Shown here piece after piece: positions 9,027-17,232 of a stretch of DNA of 64,000 nt (its first letter is position 1; every line of letters starts with the position of its first letter). The DNA comes from an uncultured Bacteroidales bacterium (GTDB lineage: Bacteria; Bacteroidota; Bacteroidia; Bacteroidales; Paludibacteraceae), in NCBI GenBank assembly GCA_937910305.1, contig CALEPS010000188.1:4703-68702 (forward strand). Direction: 5' to 3'. The notes below the pieces were generated by a model that made no database searches, was not told where the DNA came from, and saw nothing but the letters and a program-made list of their open reading frames with translations. Made by a program: the position numbers and the translations under genes.

Positions 9027-11813
9027 ATGAAAAAACAACTTAAATCATTATTGCTCGTATCGCTCTTGGCCGTTTACTGTATGCCTGCGCTGGCGCAGTC
9101 AACCCAAGGCAAGGAGTTCTGGGTGAGTTCAACGCTTGTATGTTCGCCTAACAAAGCCACGCCTGCTCCGTACATCGCTATCTCTGCCGAGAAAGCCTGT
9201 ACGGTCAAGATACAAGGCGGTGTGGGCGATGCCATCAACATCACCCAGCAGGTCGCTGCCGGTTCGTGGAATGAGTTCGGAAACGGCAATACCAGCCAAC
9301 TCAACCCGAATGCGGGCATGATCAAGGTTCCGATGGATGCTTCCAAATGGTACCCTACCTCAATGAGTGACGCTAGCCAAGTGAGAACATTAGCGGGTCA
9401 GAAAAACATGTACGGTTTGCACATCACCGCTACCGAAGATGTTTCGGTATATGTTATTCTGAGTTCCACCAACTCCATGGACGCAAGTAATATCTTACCG
9501 GTTACTGCGCTCGGATCCGAGTATTATACCCAGGACTACTGGCCTATTGTAAAAAGCGATTTTGACAACACGGTGTCTATGGTTACAATTCTGGGTACCG
9601 AAGACGGCACACAGGTCGAGATTGTGCCTAATGGCAACACTTACGACGGACATCTAAGCGGCACGCCTTATACGGTCGATCTGAATAAAGGACAGACTTA
9701 TTACCTAATGAGTGAAGCCGACAAGCAGATAACCGGAACCCATATCAAAGCTAAGAATGGCAGAAAAATTGCCGTTTATTGCGGTGTGCCTCTCACCAAC
9801 CTGCCTACCGACATCGCAGCACGCGACTGTCTGTTTGAACAGTCCATGCCTGTGGAATATTGGGGTACCCAGTTTATCGTTACCCGTTCCGCGGAGAAGA
9901 ACGGAAACCTCATCGGTATCACCGCGACACAGCGTGGAACGGAAATTAAAGTGGACGGTTACTCACAGGCCTACATCAATGAGGGCGACACCTATTATAT
10001 CATGCTGCAGAGCAGCAACGATCCAAATGGCAACAAGCCTGGAACAAGCCCCATTGATCTGGTTGTCACGGCTGATGCAGCCTATATTGAGACTTCATGC
10101 CCCTGTGCCGTGTATAACTACGATACGGGTAACTCCTACAAAGGTAAGAATGGGGACGAGATCGTCAATAGCCAGGGAGACCCGTCCTCTATATGGGTGT
10201 CTCCTATTCAACAAAAGATTGGTAAAATAACTTTCGGTACGTGCTATACCACCAAGACCAAAGACCATTTCCTGAATGTTGTTACGGAGACGGCTTCGTG
10301 CCAGAATACGAAACTGACGGCTCTCTATGGTGCTACGCAGCTCGACAAAACGAATCTCTTGACGTGGATACCTGTGCCGGGCAACCCGACCTATTCGTAT
10401 GCACGCGCCAAGATAGGCGATAACTCCACTTCGCAATTCAGTGTCTTCCGATTAGAGAACAGTAAGGGCTTCATCGCTACGGTCTATGGTAACGGTGATG
10501 ATGAAAGTTACGCCTATTCTGCCGGATCGGCAACTGTGGAGCAAGGTGTGAACGTGGAAGGCGAGACCTTCACGAACGGCTATCGCAGCGAGAGCAAGTT
10601 CTGTTTCGGCGATTCGCTCTCTTTTGATGCCACGATAGGAACGGACGACATCAGCCGTGTGGACTGGACATTCGGAGACGGCACCACCGAGTATTACAGC
10701 ACGCCGCAAACAAAGCATAAATACACCACGCCGGGTTGGTATGACGTCACAGCGGAGCTGTACGGGCGTCAGGTTTGTACGAATGTTAATAATGTATGGC
10801 TCGGACGTGTTCAGTTCTCCTTCCGCGTAGTGCGGGCGGATACGATTCCGGTGGCACCGAGAGATAGCTGCTTGACTATCAAACAGCAAGCGCAGATTGT
10901 GGCTGAGAAAGGACAGCAACATCTGGACAGCCTCGTAACATATGGAGAAACGACTATCATTAATCCGGATGCTCCGTGCTATGAGGATAAGTTGTTCAGT
11001 TTCGTCAAATATGGTCTGGAAACAGAGCGGATCTTTGATTCGATTGTACGTGACGGAGCAGAAATAGACGGTCGTTGGTATGAATCCGATGCAACGGTCA
11101 GTTGGACTGTTGAGAAGCCGCACAAATGCCCGCAGCATTTCACCTGCAACCTGACAGTTATCACTTGCCTGAAGATTGATGTACCTAATAATCCGGCTGC
11201 GCAGTTCATTTGCCCTGGTGAGAACCTGGAAATCCCATACACAAAGGCGAAAGGACATATCAGCAATGCTACGTTCTCCGTTCCGGGATTGCTGGACAAA
11301 GCGGACGTCTCATATGATGACAATGCTAAAAACGGCACCTTCACTCTGCCTACCTCGTCTATCGAGAAAGCCGGCATATACAAAGGCACACTCTATATTG
11401 AGGATCATGATTGCGACTCTGTCATTACCGTACCTATTGACTTCACTGTGAAATATCCAAGCGATATCTTCAAGTTCAAGTTTAACAACGTACTTGCGGT
11501 TTATCAAAATACTGGATATGAATTCACAGCCTACCAATGGGTTGTCAATGACAAACCGGTTCTGGATGCAAACTCATCGATTTATTATCTGGGACAGGGA
11601 AATACATTCAATGAAGGCGATGTGGTTTATGTGCTGCTGACGGATAAAGATGGCTTAGTCTTGCCATCCTGTCCTCAGACTCTGACTGATATTCAGGACT
11701 ATAATCCGGAACCGGAAGAACCGGCACAAGCACACAAGAAGATCGTTGACCGTCGTTTTGTTATCCAAAGAGGAGAAGATATTTACGATATCTATGGACA
11801 GAAAGTAAAATAG
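9027..11813 (+). CDS. IgGFc-binding/PKD-type surface protein B
   Basis: A 928-aa paralogue of the protein at 4072-6723. A signal peptide (MKKQLKSLLLVSLLAVYC, then ALAQ) precedes STQGKEFWV, the same opening as in protein A. The IgGFc-binding-like domain covers about 25-500 (MPVEYWGTQFIVTRSA). A PKD motif, VDWTFGDGTTEYY, lies near 550, followed by beta domains rich in paired cysteines. The last residues, KKIVDRRFVIQRGEDIYDI followed by YGQKVK, match secreted Bacteroidales C-termini and resemble the end of the nuclease at 2171. Two similar large surface proteins flanking an OmpA protein suggest a surface assembly or recent duplication. Ligand unknown. Confidence 0.72.
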   Translation: MKKQLKSLLLVSLLAVYCMPALAQSTQGKEFWVSSTLVCSPNKATPAPYIAISAEKACTVKIQGGVGDAINITQQVAAGSWNEFGNGNTSQLNPNAGMIKVPMDASKWYPTSMSDASQVRTLAGQKNMYGLHITATEDVSVYVILSSTNSMDASNILPVTALGSEYYTQDYWPIVKSDFDNTVSMVTILGTEDGTQVEIVPNGNTYDGHLSGTPYTVDLNKGQTYYLMSEADKQITGTHIKAKNGRKIAVYCGVPLTNLPTDIAARDCLFEQSMPVEYWGTQFIVTRSAEKNGNLIGITATQRGTEIKVDGYSQAYINEGDTYYIMLQSSNDPNGNKPGTSPIDLVVTADAAYIETSCPCAVYNYDTGNSYKGKNGDEIVNSQGDPSSIWVSPIQQKIGKITFGTCYTTKTKDHFLNVVTETASCQNTKLTALYGATQLDKTNLLTWIPVPGNPTYSYARAKIGDNSTSQFSVFRLENSKGFIATVYGNGDDESYAYSAGSATVEQGVNVEGETFTNGYRSESKFCFGDSLSFDATIGTDDISRVDWTFGDGTTEYYSTPQTKHKYTTPGWYDVTAELYGRQVCTNVNNVWLGRVQFSFRVVRADTIPVAPRDSCLTIKQQAQIVAEKGQQHLDSLVTYGETTIINPDAPCYEDKLFSFVKYGLETERIFDSIVRDGAEIDGRWYESDATVSWTVEKPHKCPQHFTCNLTVITCLKIDVPNNPAAQFICPGENLEIPYTKAKGHISNATFSVPGLLDKADVSYDDNAKNGTFTLPTSSIEKAGIYKGTLYIEDHDCDSVITVPIDFTVKYPSDIFKFKFNNVLAVYQNTGYEFTAYQWVVNDKPVLDANSSIYYLGQGNTFNEGDVVYVLLTDKDGLVLPSCPQTLTDIQDYNPEPEEPAQAHKKIVDRRFVIQRGEDIYDIYGQKVK

Positions 11814-11822
11814 CACCTCCCT

Positions 11823-12488
11823 GTGAAAACATTATTCAAACAAAACACCGTCTTTATATCGCTAAGCCTGATACTTCTCGTAGTATTGGGCTTAGCCCTT
11901 CTTTATATCCCGCAGGGCGAATTGCATCTGCTGCTATGCAATCACCACACGCACGCGCGCGATATATTCTATAGGTACTACACGCGAATAGCAGAGTGGT
12001 TTCCATATGCTGTATGTATAGGACTTTTGCTCTTTAGCCGGATTGGGAACGGTGTTTTTGCTTCTGCGGCAATGCTTCTCTCCTCTCTTACCACGCAACT
12101 GCTAAAACATATCTTCAATGCTCCGCGCCCCGTTACATGGTTTGCTACCAACATGCCGGATGTACAATTGCCGCTTGTGGAAGGCGTAAAAATGAATTAT
12201 TGGTATTCCTTCCCTTCGGGACATACCACGAGTTTTTTTGCATTGGCATTGGTAGTAAGTATAGTTGCGTCACAAAAATGGCCCAAAATGGCATCATACA
12301 TCCAGATCCTGCTCTTTGTATTAGCTATGTTAGGCGGTTATAGCCGGATTTATCTGAGTCAGCATTTCGCCGGAGATGTGTTTGCCGGTATCCTTGTTGG
12401 CTTACTAATAACGGCGGTCTGTTATGCTATCTTTTACCGTTTTGAGGAGAAAAAATGGTACAATTACCGTCTTTTTCAAAAAAAATGA
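11823..12488 (+). CDS. PAP2-family membrane phosphatase
   Basis: A 221-aa membrane protein with about six hydrophobic helices and the three PAP2 acid-phosphatase motifs in order: LKHIFNAPRP (K-x6-RP), FPSGHTT (PSGH), and GYSRIYLSQHFAGD (SR-x5-H-x3-D). Such enzymes remove phosphate from lipid substrates such as phosphatidic acid, phosphatidylglycerophosphate, undecaprenyl-PP or lipid A. The start is a GTG at 11823, 9 bp after the previous stop; no nearer ATG keeps the first helix. It is the last host protein gene before the tRNA and prophage. Substrate not determinable. Confidence 0.82.
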   Translation: MKTLFKQNTVFISLSLILLVVLGLALLYIPQGELHLLLCNHHTHARDIFYRYYTRIAEWFPYAVCIGLLLFSRIGNGVFASAAMLLSSLTTQLLKHIFNAPRPVTWFATNMPDVQLPLVEGVKMNYWYSFPSGHTTSFFALALVVSIVASQKWPKMASYIQILLFVLAMLGGYSRIYLSQHFAGDVFAGILVGLLITAVCYAIFYRFEEKKWYNYRLFQKK

Positions 12489-12517
12489 GGGGTAAAGTGC
12501 ATTTTTTTTCAAAAAAA

Positions 12518-12549
12518 TTTGGTCATATCAAAAAAAAGCAGTACCTTTG
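12518..12549 (+). promoter_or_regulatory. Promoter of tRNA-Val
   Basis: TTTGG at 12518-12522 and TACCTTTG at 12542-12549 are 20 bp apart, matching both Bacteroidetes sigma-A elements. Transcription should start near 12556, about 14 nt before the tRNA. Confidence 0.8.
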
Positions 12550-12569
12550 CACCCGCTTTTGAAAAGCAA

Positions 12570-12644
12570 GGGCGTTTAGCTCAGCTGGTTTAGAGCATCT
12601 GCCTTACAAGCAGAGGGTCTGCGGTTCGAATCCGTAAACGCCCA
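12570..12644 (+). tRNA. tRNA-Val (anticodon TAC)
   Basis: A 75-nt cloverleaf. The acceptor stem GGGCGTT (12570-12576) pairs with AACGCCC (12637-12643), discriminator A at 12644. The anticodon stem TCTGC/GCAGA closes the loop CTTACAA, giving anticodon TAC at 12605-12607 (valine). The T arm contains GGTTCGAATCC. CCA is not encoded. The phage integrase gene lies about 200 bp downstream, so this is the probable attachment gene. Confidence 0.95.
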
Positions 12645-12660
12645 CAAGATTAAAGCACAC
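12621..12660. other. Candidate left attachment site (attL)
   Basis: Sequence character changes from host to phage immediately after the tRNA-Val 3' end, and the integrase follows. Phage tyrosine integrases commonly recombine in the 3' half of a tRNA gene so that the gene stays intact. The core duplication cannot be defined because the other prophage end lies outside the window. The boundaries given are approximate. Confidence 0.45.
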
Positions 12661-12661
12661 G

Positions 12662-12703
12662 AAATCAATAAGTTACGAAAATGTGACTTATTGATTTTTT
12701 CTT
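12662..12703 (+). terminator. Terminator after tRNA-Val
   Basis: A perfect 12-bp stem AAATCAATAAGT (12662-12673) / ACTTATTGATTT (12686-12697) with a 12-nt loop, followed by a T-rich stretch ending TTTTCTTTT. It fits an intrinsic terminator for the tRNA transcript. As it lies beyond the presumed att core, it may be phage-derived. Confidence 0.7.
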
Positions 12704-12713
12704 TTGTCACAGT

Positions 12714-12830
12714 TAGTTGCACTCTTATTGCACTCCTCCGTAAACGGCTTATTTACAAACAACTACCTTTTTACTACTCTTTTACTACATTTTTGTAGAT
12801 TTCAAAAAGAGTGCAAAAAAAGTGCAACTA
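12714..12830. repeat. Paired 22-bp inverted repeat (candidate integrase arm sites)
   Basis: The segment 12714-12735 (TAGTTGCACT-ctta-TTGCACTC) recurs in inverted orientation at 12809-12830 (GAGTGCAA-aaaa-AGTGCAACTA), differing only in the 4-bp spacer. Each copy itself contains two direct TTGCACT/AGTGCAA units. They lie between the tRNA and the integrase start (12842), the usual place for arm-type integrase or excisionase sites; the inner copy is 11 bp from the start codon and could also act as an operator. Confidence 0.6.
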
Positions 12831-12841
12831 ATTTTAACACT

Positions 12842-14047
12842 ATGGCAAAAGTATCAATCATTCTCGACAAGAGAAACGCCGACAAACAAGGTCGGTTTCC
12901 AATCAAGCTGCGCATTAGCGCACAGAGTTCTAACACCTCCGTCTCCACGAATGTCTATATACGCGCGTGTGATTATTTAGGGGAACGCGAGCACGCGGTT
13001 GCGCGTGCGTGCGCGAATGCTAAGCAGATCAACAAGGACATCAGTGAACTGTACTATCAGTATTTGAGTGCTATCATGGAACTGGAGCGCAGCGGCAGGC
13101 TAACAACTATGTCTGCTTCTGACATACGCGATTACGTGGATAAGCAAAAGGAGTTCACCAGCGAAAGGACATTCACCTCCTGTGTGAATGAATACAAAGA
13201 ATCTTGCCGGGCAGATAAGACCAAGCAGACATACGACTACACTCTTCAGATGATGGAGCGATTCAAGGGAAAGCAAAAGTTCTTTTTTGAAGAGATTGAT
13301 TTTATGTTTCTAACGGAGTTTGAGCGTTGGATGGAAAACAACGGCATCGGCATGTCAAGCCGCAGCATCGTATTCCGAAATATGCGTACTATTTTTAACT
13401 GGGCTATCAACAACGACTGGATCAATATGCAGACCTACCCTTTCCGCAAGTTCAAAATCAAACAGGGGAAAAAAGCAAAGGAGTATCTACCAGTGGAAAA
13501 GATGCGCGAGTTACTATCACTCAACCTTACCGGTTATAACGAAAAAGGGCTGGCATTGGCGCGTGATTTCTTTGTGCTTTCGTTCCTGTTCTGCGGAATA
13601 AACCCGATAGACCTCTATAATCTGCCTGCGCAAAAAGACAAAATCACGTTCATCCGACAGAAGATGGCACACCGCGAGCCGGAACCGATACAAATTGGCA
13701 TCCAGCCGGAGACGCTGTATCTGATCAGCGAGTACATGGGGAGCAACTACCTGCTTAACTTTGCCGAGAAATACATATCTTTCGACAATTTCTACCACTT
13801 CCTGAAACACCGTATCAAGAAACTTGGAAATATGATCAAGTGTCCGGGGCTGACGCTGTATTGGGCGCGGTACTCATGGGCAACCTACGCAAGCAAAATT
13901 GATGTACCGGATAGCACCATCAGTAAGGCACTTGGGCACGCAGACGCCACTCTTGCAGAAAGAAGATATGAAGTGTATGATTGGTCTAAGGTTGACAAAG
14001 CTAACCGGCGCGTGATAGATTACGTGCTCTACGGAAAGATGGAATAA
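12842..14047 (+). CDS. Tyrosine recombinase (prophage integrase)
   Basis: A 401-aa Bacteroidetes-type phage integrase that should insert the phage at the neighbouring tRNA-Val. The ATG at 12842 (context AACACTATG) gives the usual N-terminal arm-binding beta domain (MAKVSIILDKR...); an in-frame ATG 46 codons upstream would add non-homologous sequence through the inverted repeat. A SAM-like core-binding domain covers about 105-205 and the catalytic domain about 215-400. Visible catalytic features are R343 in YWARYSWAT, LGHAD at 364-368, and tyrosine Y376 or Y379 in RRYEVYD. The first catalytic arginine is not at its usual place (FLFCGINPIDLY at about 248-259), as I recall for this subfamily. 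Confidence 0.92.
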   Translation: MAKVSIILDKRNADKQGRFPIKLRISAQSSNTSVSTNVYIRACDYLGEREHAVARACANAKQINKDISELYYQYLSAIMELERSGRLTTMSASDIRDYVDKQKEFTSERTFTSCVNEYKESCRADKTKQTYDYTLQMMERFKGKQKFFFEEIDFMFLTEFERWMENNGIGMSSRSIVFRNMRTIFNWAINNDWINMQTYPFRKFKIKQGKKAKEYLPVEKMRELLSLNLTGYNEKGLALARDFFVLSFLFCGINPIDLYNLPAQKDKITFIRQKMAHREPEPIQIGIQPETLYLISEYMGSNYLLNFAEKYISFDNFYHFLKHRIKKLGNMIKCPGLTLYWARYSWATYASKIDVPDSTISKALGHADATLAERRYEVYDWSKVDKANRRVIDYVLYGKME

Positions 14048-14126
14048 AAAAGTACCGTCGAATCACTTCGACGGTACTCCAACATCATTGTTCCCGTAGG
14101 GGAACTGGCGTTTTAGTTTAATTTCC
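14045..14126 (-). ncRNA. Small RNA convergent with the integrase
   Basis: A leftward transcription unit with no ORF. A -7 box lies just upstream (14132-14139). The RNA would carry an AU-rich 5' part, a GTTCCC-CTAC-GGGAAC hairpin, a short linker, and a perfect 12-bp hairpin followed by six or more U. The length is about 80 nt. It ends at the integrase stop codon, so it is convergent with the integrase and overlaps its last codon by at most a few bases. Function unknown; regulation of integrase mRNA is one option, trans-action on host or phage mRNAs another. Confidence 0.6.
14046..14078 (-). terminator. Intrinsic terminator of the small RNA
   Basis: A perfect 12-bp stem, AGTACCGTCGAA (14051-14062) with TTCGACGGTACT (14067-14078), loop TCAC. 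On the leftward strand it is followed by TTTTTT, so it is oriented for the small RNA and not for the integrase, where no U-tract follows. Confidence 0.75.
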
Positions 14127-14131
14127 GAGTG

Positions 14132-14139
14132 CAAAGGTA
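14132..14139 (-). promoter_or_regulatory. -7 box of the small RNA (TACCTTTG)
   Basis: CAAAGGTA on the plus strand reads TACCTTTG leftward, an exact -7 consensus. No strong -33 TTTG is evident to its right, so strength is uncertain. Confidence 0.55.
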
Positions 14140-14206
14140 CTACATTTTTTCGGAATATACAAATAAATAGGAAAATCTTTGTAAAATTTTCTTATTTTTC
14201 TGCATT

Positions 14207-14629
14207 TTACTCATGTTCGCTGCATTTGGGACAGTCACATACGATGCGGAGGAGGCTACCGGCAAGGGCGCAAGCCACATCACCTGTGATATAAGCTATC
14301 TCTTCTCCGTGGTGCGGAATAGCGCAGGCCTCAGCAAGATCATCACCGAGGTGCCGGAGTTCGTGACTGAAGGTATTGACCGTTTCCGACTCCGATGTAC
14401 TCCGTCCTATTACCATCACCGTTGTCCGAGTGTCCAGATTGGAATAGGTCATACCCGTATTATCGCGGAATGCTTTTTGCAGATGCCGCTCGGCACGCAT
14501 GTACTCCGACGCTCGGATGCCTATCTCGTCCAGTTTAGCCAGTATCTCCGGCGCATCGTCCTTGGACGCGGCCATATAGACATAGACATGCCAGTCGTAT
14601 CGCTCTATAATAATCTCGTCGCGGATCAT
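14207..14629 (-). CDS. Small HExxH metallopeptidase-like phage protein
   Basis: A 140-aa protein with a zincin-type motif H89-E-L-R-H93 and a possible third ligand in EE (109-110, GEEIAYITG). It starts at the ATG at 14629, which overlaps the stop of the gene above by ATGA; the frame extends nine codons further but the overlap start is typical of this operon. It is the last gene of the leftward block. A peptidase role in lysis, virion maturation or host takeover is possible; only the motif supports this. Confidence 0.55.
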   Translation of the reverse strand: MIRDEIIIERYDWHVYVYMAASKDDAPEILAKLDEIGIRASEYMRAERHLQKAFRDNTGMTYSNLDTRTTVMVIGRSTSESETVNTFSHELRHLGDDLAEACAIPHHGEEIAYITGDVACALAGSLLRIVCDCPKCSEHE

Positions 14630-15027
14630 AGCATATCTTCCCAATAGACGGTACAATCGTCCTTCATGCAGGTGTCAGCGTAGAATCTGACGAACGGCAT
14701 ACCTTCGTAACCGTCCGGGTCGTTGATGTAGTCGGACACATAGCGTACCAGGTGCAGTTCATCGGCGATAGACGAGCCGTAGAAGTCCGCCTTTGCCATA
14801 TTAGCTACGTATAGCGCATCATAGATATGCTCTGTTTTCAGTTCAATACCGGCGTTCTTGAACATCAACTCCAATCCATCTTTGGTGATTGGCTTGATTT
14901 TACTACCGGTTTTGTCGCGCATCATACCGACTGCCCAGTCTAACATACGCTGGTTGAAATGCCAACCGTAGTTGCTCAGATACTGCCTCATATCACGGGG
15001 CATATCTTCATATATTGTTTTACTCAT
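14626..15027 (-). CDS. Conserved phage protein, unknown function
   Basis: A 133-aa soluble protein opening MSKTIYEDMPRDMRQYLSN, a start resembling a small-protein family seen in Bacteroidetes phages (helical N-terminus with YGWHFN). The ATG at 15027 is preferred to one 15 codons upstream, which would add a proline/leucine-rich stretch. It is translationally coupled (ATGA overlap) to the HExxH protein gene. No catalytic motif is visible; four C-terminal acidic/aromatic segments suggest an alpha/beta fold. Confidence 0.65.
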   Translation of the reverse strand: MSKTIYEDMPRDMRQYLSNYGWHFNQRMLDWAVGMMRDKTGSKIKPITKDGLELMFKNAGIELKTEHIYDALYVANMAKADFYGSSIADELHLVRYVSDYINDPDGYEGMPFVRFYADTCMKDDCTVYWEDML

Positions 15028-15098
15028 AATAGTCAAAATTAAGGGCAGGGGTGGCCTTTGCAGTATTTGCACCTACCACTCCTACCCGGTTACAGATT

Positions 15099-15335
15099 TT
15101 AGTAACCTCCGTGGCGACGGCGCATCTCTGCTTCCTCTAAACCGCGACGATAGCCCTCGCGATAAGAGTCATTGCCACGCTCGGCATAATCGCCACCTCC
15201 ATACTCGGCTTCCATTTCTTCTATGCTTTCGCATACTTCGGTAGCCAGACGTTTGAGGCTTTTTGCCTTCTCTTTGAACTCACGCAGATCCTCGCTGCCT
15301 GAGCCGCCTTTCTTGCGGATAATGAAAAGTCCCAT
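15099..15335 (-). CDS. Small charged phage protein
   Basis: A 78-aa protein with a basic N-terminus (MGLFIIRKKGGSG), a predicted helix to about residue 45, and an Arg/Glu/Gly/Tyr-rich tail (YREGYRRGLEEAEMRRRHGGY). Not recognised. It lies 12 bp after the 170-aa gene in the same leftward operon. It may be a structural or head-associated accessory protein. Confidence 0.5.
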   Translation of the reverse strand: MGLFIIRKKGGSGSEDLREFKEKAKSLKRLATEVCESIEEMEAEYGGGDYAERGNDSYREGYRRGLEEAEMRRRHGGY

Positions 15336-15347
15336 AACGGTGTCCTC

Positions 15348-15860
15348 CTACTTTTTATTCAGTGCCTCAGAGAGCATGCCTTTTATCTCCCCAATAGACT
15401 TTTCCAAACCGTCAACACGGCTACTAAGACCTTCCATCGCTTTCGCGTTTTCAGCTGCGCGGCGGACTTGGGGATTCAACTCCGCTATCAATTCGTCACA
15501 TCGCCCTACAATCTCCCTGTGTTTCTCGATGGACGCAAGGGCCTCAGCACTAATATTGCGCATGGACTCTATCTCGCGCAGGATTTCGTCTTTACTATCC
15601 GACACCACAATCTTCTTGTCATCGTAGTGGAAGATAACGGCATCAGTCGGGAGTTGCTTGAACTCATACGGATGTTCGCCAATCTTCACTTTGACATCCA
15701 CGGTTGTCTTCTGCTGGAGAGGAAAACCGGGTTGAAATGTAGTTATCGGATTCGAGATAGCGGGGACGCTTACCTCGGTTACTTCGCCTGTCTCAACGGA
15801 CAAGGTTGGGTCTTTTCTGAGCACATAAATAGGCGTGCCCTTTCTGAGTGTACTGAACAT
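15348..15860 (-). CDS. Phage protein with beta N-terminus and coiled-coil C-terminus
   Basis: A 170-aa protein. Residues 1-85 are beta-rich (TLRKGTPIYVLRKDPTLS, KTTVDVKVKIGEHPYEFK). Residues 90-170 are helical with heptad-like spacing (EKHREIVGRCDELIAELN; SSRVDGLEKSIGEIKGML). The layout suits a virion decoration or assembly factor. The start is ATG in context ACAACATG. Not assignable to a family from sequence alone. Confidence 0.6.
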   Translation of the reverse strand: MFSTLRKGTPIYVLRKDPTLSVETGEVTEVSVPAISNPITTFQPGFPLQQKTTVDVKVKIGEHPYEFKQLPTDAVIFHYDDKKIVVSDSKDEILREIESMRNISAEALASIEKHREIVGRCDELIAELNPQVRRAAENAKAMEGLSSRVDGLEKSIGEIKGMLSEALNKK

Positions 15861-15879
15861 GTTGTTTTACTTTTTTTGA

Positions 15880-16251
15880 TTAACCTTGAGTTGTTGCTGT
15901 CGCCGCAGCGGCAGTACCGAGTAATTGCAGGGTACTGCTCTCGCGGTCGTAGTAGAACTCGTAAACACCTGCACCTGGAATATCCGCAATCGTCAGCGGG
16001 TCGCCACCTGCTTTTGTTGCTGCCTGAGTACCACCATTAGCGGTGAATACGATAGGAAGCGTAGCGGTTGCTCCATCAGGAAACGCTTGCGAAATCTTGA
16101 TAAGCATGGTGCCGCGAGGACCACTTACGCGGTACGACGGGAGGGTGAATGTCGCGGCTGTTGCACTGACGGTTAAACCCGTTGTTGGTAACAACAGAGA
16201 CCCGCGACGATTCACAAGGAGAAACGGTAAGAAATTAAAGAAGTTCCACAT
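15880..16251 (-). CDS. Small beta-rich virion protein candidate
   Basis: A 123-aa protein rich in Ala, Thr, Gly and Pro, predicted mostly beta (LLPTTGLTVSATAATFTLPS; GVYEFYYDRESSTLQLLG). The composition recalls small capsid-decoration or head-fibre proteins. It sits between two proteins of probable virion character in the same operon. Function inferred from composition and context only. Confidence 0.55.
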   Translation of the reverse strand: MWNFFNFLPFLLVNRRGSLLLPTTGLTVSATAATFTLPSYRVSGPRGTMLIKISQAFPDGATATLPIVFTANGGTQAATKAGGDPLTIADIPGAGVYEFYYDRESSTLQLLGTAAAATATTQG

Positions 16252-16269
16252 AGTGCCCTCCTTTCTTTC

Positions 16270-17139
16270 TTATCCGAAGAATCCATTACCTCCATAGCCG
16301 TAGCCATAACCGTAGCCGCCAAGCCCGGCAAACGCTAATGCAGCCGTCGGAACGCCTGTCACTTGCGAATAAGGGATGGTTACGGTCTGAGGCATACAGC
16401 CCTTGATAGCCGTTACTTCTTTGCTCAACTCGCCAAGAGAAGCGGCAATAGGAGCAACCGTCTGACCAACGTAGGCTTGGATAGCCGCCGTCTGGTTAGC
16501 GTTGTCGATGGTGCCACGCAGGATCGTGTTCTGTTGTGCCAGAGCATCAATCTTGCTTTGCATCTCGCGCTTCTCCAAATCACAGAACTTGTCGTTAATG
16601 ACCTGAGTCTGATCCGCAATCTTGGCGTTGATAGCGTCTGTCTGCTGGAGAGTAGCCAGACGGTTTTCAAAACCTTGAGTAGTGATTGCGTTCTTAGTCT
16701 CGCAGCAGCAAGAAGCGAGTCTGGAAGCAATGTCTGCATTGCCGGACTGAATAGCGTTGATAACCTGCAAGCCGGACATACCAACTTGGTTGCCCACTTG
16801 CTGAATACCGAGACCAAGCGCATTGAGACTCTGCTGTACGGCGTTGATGGAAACATTGAGGTTTCCTGCCAACTCAGAGATAGCGCTACGGTTGCCGGCA
16901 ACAGCCTGCATAATCAGGTCCTGGTTATTGGTAGCCATAGCAGTCAGAGCTGCATTGTTGCCACCAAAACCACCACCGAAGCCATTGTTGCCGAAGATGC
17001 CCCATACGACCAACAGCGCAATCAGGTCGCTCCAGCCGTTACCGCCAAAACCACCACGATTACCCACAAGCCAAGGGAGCATGCTATTTACACTTGCCGA
17101 ACCTGCGTCCGGAGTGTAAATGGTTGTACTTTCTGCCAT
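16270..17139 (-). CDS. Gly-rich phage protein with central helical region
   Basis: A 289-aa protein. The N-terminal region (about 10-70) is hydrophobic and very Gly/Asn-rich (FGGNGWSDLIALLVVWGIFG). It is followed by a long helical segment containing the cluster CCCETKNAI (about 140-148) and GFENRL, then repeated QQ/NA helices to about 235, and a Gly-Tyr-rich tail (YGYGYGYGGNGFFG). Proteins with this layout are, from memory, common near structural genes of gut phages, but I know no assigned function. The start context is ACAACTATG, shared with capsid and scaffold genes. A -7 box lies 63 bp upstream. Confidence 0.65.
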   Translation of the reverse strand: MAESTTIYTPDAGSASVNSMLPWLVGNRGGFGGNGWSDLIALLVVWGIFGNNGFGGGFGGNNAALTAMATNNQDLIMQAVAGNRSAISELAGNLNVSINAVQQSLNALGLGIQQVGNQVGMSGLQVINAIQSGNADIASRLASCCCETKNAITTQGFENRLATLQQTDAINAKIADQTQVINDKFCDLEKREMQSKIDALAQQNTILRGTIDNANQTAAIQAYVGQTVAPIAASLGELSKEVTAIKGCMPQTVTIPYSQVTGVPTAALAFAGLGGYGYGYGYGGNGFFG

Positions 17140-17201
17140 AGTTGTAATAATGATTTGATTGTTTTACATAGTGTCTTTGTGCGCACTTTCAAAAGACGGT
17201 G

Positions 17202-17209
17202 CAAAGGTA
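17202..17209 (-). promoter_or_regulatory. -7 box before the 289-aa gene (TACCTTTG)
   Basis: CAAAGGTA on the plus strand reads TACCTTTG leftward, 63 bp before the ATG at 17139. No convincing -33 TTTG is present. It would give the distal virion genes their own transcript. Confidence 0.5.
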
Positions 17210-17232
17210 CTGCTTTTCGCGGAGGTGGTGAA

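Noticed and set aside
12704..12841. N-terminal extension of the integrase from an upstream ATG
   Set aside because: It reads through the 22-bp inverted repeats and adds 46 residues not expected in this family; ATG 12842 gives the normal N-terminus.
14051..14078. The 12-bp hairpin as integrase terminator
   Set aside because: There is no U-tract in the rightward direction; the T-run lies on the leftward side.
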